The notes under the pieces are model-generated. The model did not search any database. It worked only from the letters and a program-made list of their open reading frames with translations, and was not told the DNA's origin. 64,000 nucleotides of DNA from Asticcacaulis endophyticus (GTDB lineage Bacteria > Pseudomonadota > Alphaproteobacteria > Caulobacterales > Caulobacteraceae): assembly GCF_014652575.1 (NCBI RefSeq), contig NZ_BMZB01000002.1:186001-250000 (forward strand), in the 5' to 3' direction. Of the stretch, positions 59,252 through 64,000 are shown in pieces. How positions within the stretch are numbered: position 1 is the stretch's first letter; every line of letters starts with the position of its first letter. The translations under genes and the position numbers were made by a program.

Positions 59252-61276
59252 TTAGGCCTCCGTCTTGAGTTTGGCGAAGCGCGCGTCTTCGATCGCCTTG
59301 ATCTCATCCGGCTGCACATAATAGTCGCGGTCTTCGTTAAAGGTATGGGCAATGGCGATACCGACCATGGCCACAAACGATGCGATGGCCAGCCACCAGA
59401 TATGCCAGATCAGGGCAAAGCCGAGCGGCACGCTGATCAGGCCGATCAGCAGACCGGTAGCGGTATTGCGCGGCATGTGGATTGGCGCATAGCTTTCCGG
59501 CTGAACATATGCCTGACCGGTTTGCTTGGCGTCCCAGAACGAGTCGTGGTTGCCGATCGCCGGTGTGACCGCAAAGTTATAGAACGGCGGCGGCGAGGAG
59601 GTCGCCCATTCCAGCGTGCGTCCGTCCCACGGATCGCCGGTTTCGTCACGCAGTTCATCGCGCTTGATGACGCTCCATACGATCTGAGCGATCTGCGCGG
59701 CGATGCCGACGGCGATGATCAGGGCACCGATCGCGGCCACGATCAGGTACTGCTGCCAGATGGGGTTATCCATGTGGCTCAGGCGGCGGGTCATGCCCAT
59801 CAGGCCCAGCACATAGAGCGGCATGAAGGCGACATAAAAACCGATCAGCCAGCACCAGAACGAGACCTTACCCAGCCCGGTGTGCAGCTTAAAGCCGAAC
59901 GCTTTCGGGAACCAGTAGTTCAGGCCCGCAATACAGCCAAACAGCACGCCGCCGATGATAACATTGTGGAAGTGAGCGATCAGGAACACTGAGTTGTGCA
60001 GTACGAAGTCTGCGCCCGGAATGGCCAGCATGACGCCGGTGGCGCCCCCTATGACGAAGGTGATGATGAAGCCCAGCGTCCACAGCATCGGCAGTTCAAG
60101 GCGTACCCGGCCGCGATACATGGTGAACAGCCAGTTGAACACCTTCACCCCGGTCGGGATGGAGATGATCATGGTGGTGATGCCAAAGAAGGCATTGACG
60201 TCGGCACCGGCGCCCATGGTGAAGAAGTGGTGAAGCCACACCAGGAACGACAGCAGGGCGATACACATGGTCGCATAGACCATGCCGTCATAGCCAAACA
60301 GGCGCTTGCGCGAGAAAGTCGCCACGATTTCCGAGAAAATGCCAAAGGCGGGCAGCACAAGGATATAGACTTCCGGGTGGCCCCACGCCCAGATCAGGTT
60401 GACGTACAGCATGGCATTGCCGCCGCCGTCATTGGTGAAGAAGTGCATACCCAGATACCGATCCAGCGTCAGCAGGGCCAGCGTCACGGTCAGGATCGGG
60501 AAGGCGGCCACGATCAGGATGTTGGCGGCCAGCGACGTCCACGTAAAGATCGGCATACGCATCAGGGTCATGCCCGGGGCACGCATTTTAAAGATGGTCG
60601 CGATCAGGTTGACCCCGGACAGCGTCGTCCCAAGCCCCGATATCTGCAGCGCCCACAGATAATAATCGACCCCGACACCGGGCGAGAATTCTATCCCCGA
60701 CAACGGCGCATAGGCCAGCCAGCCAGTATGGGCGAATTCGCCCACCACCAGAGAGACGTTGACCAGAATGGCCCCTGCGACCGTGAACCAGAAGCTCAAA
60801 GAGTTCAGGTACGGGAAGGCCACGTCGCGCGCGCCGATCTGAAGCGGCATGATGATGTTCATCAGGCCAATTACCAGCGGCATGGCCACAAAGAAGATCA
60901 TGATCACACCGTGGGCGGTAAAGATCTGGTCGAAGTGATCGGGCGGCAGATAACCCGCGCCGCCTGCCGATGCTAAGGCCTGCTGGGCGCGCATCATCAG
61001 GGCGTCGGCAAAACCGCGCAACAGCATGATCAGCGCCAGAATGACGTACATCACCCCGATCTTTTTGTGGTCGACGCTGGTCAGCCATTCTGACCAGACA
61101 TAGCCCCATTTTTTGAAATAGGTGGTCAGGCCGATCACGAGTACGGCGGCGCTAACCATGCCGAAACCGGCACCCATGATGATGGGGTCGTGCCAAGGCA
61201 CGGAGTTGATATCGAGTTTACCGAAGATAAAGCGAAGAAGCGGATCTTCGTGAAGTTCGGCGACAGGGCTGGACAT
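59252..61276 (-). CDS. cyoB: Cytochrome o ubiquinol oxidase subunit I
   Basis: The 674-residue protein is the catalytic subunit, with about 15 membrane helices. Heme-copper landmarks are [16 protein letters not shown] (low-spin heme histidine), [23 protein letters not shown] (CuB histidine and cross-linked tyrosine, E in the channel), [12 protein letters not shown] (CuB histidines), [16 protein letters not shown] (K channel) and [13 protein letters not shown] (heme histidines). It reduces oxygen to water with ubiquinol and pumps protons. The length and CyoB-specific text, such as [19 protein letters not shown], match the quinol rather than cytochrome c type. It lies 81 bases after cyoA. Confidence 0.98.
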   Translation of the reverse strand: MSSPVAELHEDPLLRFIFGKLDINSVPWHDPIIMGAGFGMVSAAVLVIGLTTYFKKWGYVWSEWLTSVDHKKIGVMYVILALIMLLRGFADALMMRAQQALASAGGAGYLPPDHFDQIFTAHGVIMIFFVAMPLVIGLMNIIMPLQIGARDVAFPYLNSLSFWFTVAGAILVNVSLVVGEFAHTGWLAYAPLSGIEFSPGVGVDYYLWALQISGLGTTLSGVNLIATIFKMRAPGMTLMRMPIFTWTSLAANILIVAAFPILTVTLALLTLDRYLGMHFFTNDGGGNAMLYVNLIWAWGHPEVYILVLPAFGIFSEIVATFSRKRLFGYDGMVYATMCIALLSFLVWLHHFFTMGAGADVNAFFGITTMIISIPTGVKVFNWLFTMYRGRVRLELPMLWTLGFIITFVIGGATGVMLAIPGADFVLHNSVFLIAHFHNVIIGGVLFGCIAGLNYWFPKAFGFKLHTGLGKVSFWCWLIGFYVAFMPLYVLGLMGMTRRLSHMDNPIWQQYLIVAAIGALIIAVGIAAQIAQIVWSVIKRDELRDETGDPWDGRTLEWATSSPPPFYNFAVTPAIGNHDSFWDAKQTGQAYVQPESYAPIHMPRNTATGLLIGLISVPLGFALIWHIWWLAIASFVAMVGIAIAHTFNEDRDYYVQPDEIKAIEDARFAKLKTEA

Positions 61277-61357
61277 GAGTTACATCACTTCAGAAAAGAA
61301 GGTACAGTTAGTATGAAGACGACCGGTTGCCCGGCCGCTTTTGTCGGTTTTTAAGGC

Positions 61358-62419
61358 TTAGCTGGCCGGGGTAGCGTTATCTTTGAAGGCGACGTTGCCG
61401 ATGGGTTTAGCGCCTTTGACGCTTTGGCCTGTCGCGGCCGCCAGCTTCGGGTCTTCGCACTCTTCGGCATTGGGGGCCAGTTTTTTCATGACGGCCATGT
61501 TGTGGGCGTCGTCGCGGCACAGGCCGCCCTCAGCGCAACCATTCAGAACCTTGCTGAACATTAGCGGCTCAACGGCGGCAAAATAAAGCGGCTGAGGGGC
61601 GACGTTCTTTTGGTTCAGGGTTTTGTAGGCGACGGTGTCAAGCGACTGCGCTGAGGTCTTGGCGCTGGCGATCCAGGCTTCGAATTGGGCGTCGGTCATG
61701 GCCTTGGCCTTAAAGCGCATATGGGCAAAGCCATTGCCGGAATAGTTGGCCGAAATGCCGTCATAGGCACCGGCGTGATCGGCCCGCAGCGACAGCTTGG
61801 TTTCCATGCCGCTCATGGCATAGATCTGGCTGCCCAGTTGCGGAATGAAAAAGGAGTTCATCACGCTGGCCGAGGTGATCTTGAAATGGACGGGGGTGCC
61901 GACCGGCATGGCCATTTCGTTGACCGTAGCGATGCCGTACTGCGGATAGATGAACAGCCACTTCCAGTCCATGGCGACAACTTCGACCTCAATCGGGGCG
62001 ATATGGCTGCGGTCGGCGGCGGCTTCTATCTTTTTGTGCGGGTCAAGCTGGTGGGTGGTGATCCAGGTCACGGTGCCGAGCGCAATGATGATCAGGGTCG
62101 GCACGGCCCACACCACGGCTTCGATGCGGTTGGAGTGCTCAAAATTCGGATCGTAGGTCGCCTTGTCATTGGAGGCGCGGTAGCGGTACGCAAACCAGAT
62201 GGTCATGACGATAACCGGAACGACCGGAATCATCATGAGCAGGGTCGCCAGAATAATCAGGTCCTTTTGTTGCAGACCAATCGGGCCCTTGGGGTCCATC
62301 AGGGCCATCTCGCAGCCGCTTAAGGATACGGCGGCCAGAATGATCAGCGAGGCACCCAATGTTCTGCGGATGACGGATTGGGCGGTTCCAGCACACTTAA
62401 CGGGACAGGGTAAGGACAC
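61358..62419 (-). CDS. cyoA: Cytochrome o ubiquinol oxidase subunit II (lipoprotein)
   Basis: The longest frame starts at GTG 62419, with a stop just upstream, and gives 353 residues. The signal has RRTLGASLIILAAVSLSGC, a lipobox with C36. Two helices (IILATLLMMIPVVPVIVMTIWFAYRY and VVWAVPTLIIIALGTVTWITTHQLD) anchor a cupredoxin domain (VVAMDWKWLFIYPQYGIATVNEMAMP, SVMNSFFIPQLGSQIYAMSGMETKL). The CuA-binding cysteines are absent, as expected for a quinol oxidase. A C-terminal tail beyond about 270 contains a few cysteines (NGCAEGGLCRD, AEECED) not usual in Escherichia coli CyoA. No SD is obvious at this GTG. Confidence 0.94.
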   Translation of the reverse strand: MSLPCPVKCAGTAQSVIRRTLGASLIILAAVSLSGCEMALMDPKGPIGLQQKDLIILATLLMMIPVVPVIVMTIWFAYRYRASNDKATYDPNFEHSNRIEAVVWAVPTLIIIALGTVTWITTHQLDPHKKIEAAADRSHIAPIEVEVVAMDWKWLFIYPQYGIATVNEMAMPVGTPVHFKITSASVMNSFFIPQLGSQIYAMSGMETKLSLRADHAGAYDGISANYSGNGFAHMRFKAKAMTDAQFEAWIASAKTSAQSLDTVAYKTLNQKNVAPQPLYFAAVEPLMFSKVLNGCAEGGLCRDDAHNMAVMKKLAPNAEECEDPKLAAATGQSVKGAKPIGNVAFKDNATPAS

Positions 62420-62725
62420 AGATATTCACCGAGGCTGTCTCCTCAAAGAGGAGGTTTTAAATGTCAAAGTGCTTGCGTACTAATGAAATTCTGCGCGATG
62501 GCAATAGGCAAAATGTCGCAGGTGCAGCATGGGGCGGTGAAATAATTTCGCAGCAAAATTCGTCACTTATGTAAAAAAGTAGAGCGGTGGCTGTGCGGCG
62601 CATATAAAATAACTGACATATGGGTCAAATTGTCGCATATTTTACTTGCGCAAACGCTTGTTCTACCCCAACTATATGAAAACTGACGCTAATGTGAAAT
62701 TTTGGCGTCGCACAGGAGACGCGTA
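62420..62725. other. 306-base divergent region between cyoA and the small membrane protein gene
   Basis: It holds the cyoA promoter region, an inverted repeat CTCCTC-AAA-GAGGAG (62439-62453) whose right arm overlaps an SD, the small ORF 62461-62574 and an AT-rich stretch (62560-62700). No recognised operator consensus was found by eye. Confidence 0.5.
62461..62574 (+). CDS. Possible 37-residue small ORF with strong SD in a hairpin
   Basis: GGAGG (62450-62454) lies six bases before an ATG (62461). The frame reads MSKCLRTNEILRDGNRQNVA and 17 further residues to a TAA at 62572-62574. The SD sits in the right arm of the CTCCTC/GAGGAG inverted repeat, so folding would hide it. It has no known family and no membrane helix. 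It may be a regulatory small protein divergent from cyoA, or a leader; chance is possible. Confidence 0.35.
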   Translation: MSKCLRTNEILRDGNRQNVAGAAWGGEIISQQNSSLM

Positions 62726-63160
62726 ATGACTGAGCCGTTGCACACCTACCGTTTTGGTATCATCGTAAAGACCGGGCTGTTTGTTGCCGCTATGCTGCAA
62801 ATTGTCGCAGGCGTGCTGTTGATGGCGAATGGCTACATGGCCGGGGATTCGGTTCTGACGCAGTTTTCCGGCATTGTTCTGGGCATGATTCCGGTCAGCA
62901 TCGCTTTGTTCGTGGTGCCGGTGCTGTGGCGCTGTGAACTGCGCGTGTTCGAAGACCGTCTGGAATATCAGGGCGTCCTGCTCGATATCGCTATTCCACG
63001 CAAGGATATCGTCGTAGCCGCCGCTGCACCCCGTCCGGGTTTTGGGATGTTCGATGTCTCGCTTGAGATGATGAACGGGCCGTTCCGTCGCCTGCATCTG
63101 GCGATCATGGCGCGCAACGAAGACCGCCTGATGAACTGGTTCCAGTCGGCAAAAGCCTAA
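62726..63160 (+). CDS. Small membrane protein, two helices and PH-like domain, unknown function
   Basis: The ATG at 62726 has CAGGAG seven bases upstream and gives 144 residues. Two membrane helices (TGLFVAAMLQIVAGVLLMANG at about 15-35 and FSGIVLGMIPVSIALFVVPVLW at about 48-70) are followed by a beta-rich C-terminus, CELRVFEDRLEYQGVLLDIAI then PRKDIV, resembling bacterial PH-like domains. I do not recognise a named family. It converges with SURF1 (4-base overlap of ends) and sits between SURF1 and the cyo operon, so a link to respiratory membrane assembly is possible but unsupported. Confidence 0.7.
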   Translation: MTEPLHTYRFGIIVKTGLFVAAMLQIVAGVLLMANGYMAGDSVLTQFSGIVLGMIPVSIALFVVPVLWRCELRVFEDRLEYQGVLLDIAIPRKDIVVAAAAPRPGFGMFDVSLEMMNGPFRRLHLAIMARNEDRLMNWFQSAKA

Positions 63161-63876
63161 TATTTTGGGGCCTGAGTTTTTGGGCGACGCAACCACCAGA
63201 CCGTGAACCCCGCCAGAAACGCCGCCATGGCAAACCAGGTGAGGGCATAGGACAGGTGGTTGTTGGTGAACTTCACCACTGTCATCCCGCCTTTGGGCCA
63301 CCCGCCGGTAATCGGTGAGGCGTCCGCATCAACAAAATAATCAGCCACATGGCCAAGGCCCCGCGCCTTGGCCATTTGTTTTGTGTCGCGCAGGGACCAT
63401 TGCTCGGCCACGGGATCATTTGGCGGCAAAAACAGCCAGCCCTTATCCTGCGACATGCGCACAAGGCCGGTCACGGTGACCGGGCCGGACATTTGCCCTT
63501 CAGCGCGCGTCGCCGGATCGCGACGGTCGGTCGGCACATAGCCGCGATTAATAAATATGGTAGCACCGTTTGCGGTGGTCAGCGGCGTCATTACCCAATA
63601 GCCCGCGCCCGCTTCGGTCAGGGCGTAGACCTGCACTTCTTTGTCGTGCCGGAACTGCCCCGTCACGGTGACGCGGCGATATTCGTCACGATCTTGGGTG
63701 AGGGTGGGCCACTGACCGTCTTTGGCGTCCAGCGCGATCGGGGGGCTTTGCGTGCGTTCATTGACGGCGGTAATCAGCGCATTTTTCCACATCAGCCGTT
63801 GCACTTGCCAGACACCAAGCCCGGTCAGGGCCAACACGCACAGGGTAACCAAACTCAGGGCAATAAGACGACGCAC
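63157..63876 (-). CDS. SURF1-family oxidase assembly protein
   Basis: The 239-residue protein starts at GTG 63876 with AGAGG about eight bases upstream. It has the SURF1 form: an N-terminal helix (LIALSLVTLCVLALTGLGVWQVQRLMWK), the soluble domain with EYRRVTVTGQFRHDKEVQVY, GYWVMTPLTTANGATIFINRGYVP and GPVTVTGLVR, and a C-terminal helix (HLSYALTWFAMAAFLAGFTVWWLRR). SURF1 helps heme insertion into subunit I of heme-copper oxidases. Its location beside cyoABCD suggests a role in this oxidase. The gene is transcribed in the same direction as cyo but separated from it by the small membrane protein gene. Confidence 0.93.
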   Translation of the reverse strand: MRRLIALSLVTLCVLALTGLGVWQVQRLMWKNALITAVNERTQSPPIALDAKDGQWPTLTQDRDEYRRVTVTGQFRHDKEVQVYALTEAGAGYWVMTPLTTANGATIFINRGYVPTDRRDPATRAEGQMSGPVTVTGLVRMSQDKGWLFLPPNDPVAEQWSLRDTKQMAKARGLGHVADYFVDADASPITGGWPKGGMTVVKFTNNHLSYALTWFAMAAFLAGFTVWWLRRPKTQAPKY

Positions 63877-63945
63877 CGCAGCACCTCTTCACGGATCAGG
63901 ATTGGGGCCTGATTATCATGAAATGAGGGCGGCGGTGCGGATGGC

Positions 63946-64000
63946 TTAAAACTTTTTCGATAATGTGATGAAGGTGGCGTCGCCGTACTTGTCGCCCAGA
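63946..64000 (-). CDS. C-terminus of a probable outer-membrane beta-barrel protein
   Basis: A minus-strand frame entering from the right edge reads LGDKYGDATFITLSKKF and stops at TAA (63948-63946). A final beta strand ending in F is the BAM recognition signal of outer-membrane proteins. Only 17 residues are visible, so the family cannot be named; a TBDR or porin is likely. The TAA lies 70 bases upstream of the SURF1 start, in the same orientation. Confidence 0.5.
   Translation of the reverse strand, partial: LGDKYGDATFITLSKKF

Noticed and set aside
59996-60976. Long plus-strand open frame opposite cyoB
   Set aside because: Its translation is rich in H, D, R and G with no domain; it is a mirror of cyoB codon bias.
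1-64000. Mobile elements, CRISPR arrays, rRNA or tRNA genes
   Set aside because: Looked for transposase motifs, regular direct repeats and cloverleaf-like sequence by eye and saw none; a covariance-model search was not possible.

Overview
The window looks like chromosomal DNA of an oligotrophic alphaproteobacterium of the Caulobacteraceae type, for example an Asticcacaulis relative. This is an inference from gene content: five large TonB-dependent receptors (TBDRs), three FecI/FecR-type signalling modules, many Tat-exported hydrolases, a PUL-like plant polysaccharide locus and a cyoABCD quinol oxidase. I see no rRNA, tRNA, insertion sequence, prophage or CRISPR array. Gene packing is tight, with many 4-base ATGA or GTGA stop/start overlaps.

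Layout. (1) 1-7795, an amino-sugar/galactoside locus: a left-truncated lipoprotein amidohydrolase, divergent from a GH36-type alpha-galactosidase and a DMT permease, then kbaZ, an AgaS-like SIS isomerase/deaminase and a BadF-type sugar kinase. Both intergenic regions carry TTTCGT repeats resembling AgaR/DeoR operators. (2) 7882-9702, an exported DUF885 metallo-hydrolase. (3) 9772-20736, all on the minus strand, a plant cell-wall locus: ECF sigma, FecR, STN-domain TBDR, then a coupled four-gene operon of GH28, GH43, a six-hairpin glycosidase and a GH10 xylanase. (4) 21063-29228: an HSL-type esterase, an AraC regulator, a PaiB-like protein coupled to an oligopeptidase B-like enzyme and a TBDR, and a divergent histone-deacetylase-like amidohydrolase.

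(5) 29273-41258: two consecutive modules of the same design, each ECF sigma, FecR, STN-TBDR and an exported phosphatase (PhoD-like in the first, purple-acid-phosphatase-like in the second). They suggest sensing, hydrolysis and uptake of organophosphates. The first sigma gene carries a one-base frameshift. (6) 41354-48466: a compact, unassigned biosynthetic-looking cluster: acyltransferase and Rieske oxygenase on the plus strand, converging on KAS III, NAD-dependent reductase, MBL hydrolase, F390-synthetase-like adenylating enzyme and ATP-grasp ligase on the minus strand. All recognisable catalytic residues are intact. This is my best candidate for an undescribed system.

(7) 48640-58069: an Lrp/AsnC regulator divergent from a TBDR, two tandem M20 peptidases and a metzincin-like protease, which looks like a peptide-scavenging locus. 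(8) 58085-63876: the cyoABCD operon with a strong terminator, a possible 37-residue small ORF divergent from cyoA, a small two-helix membrane protein and SURF1. The right edge holds the last residues of a probable outer-membrane beta-barrel protein.

Start codons were chosen by eye from Shine-Dalgarno (SD) spacing and stop/start overlaps. Functions are family-level unless stated otherwise.
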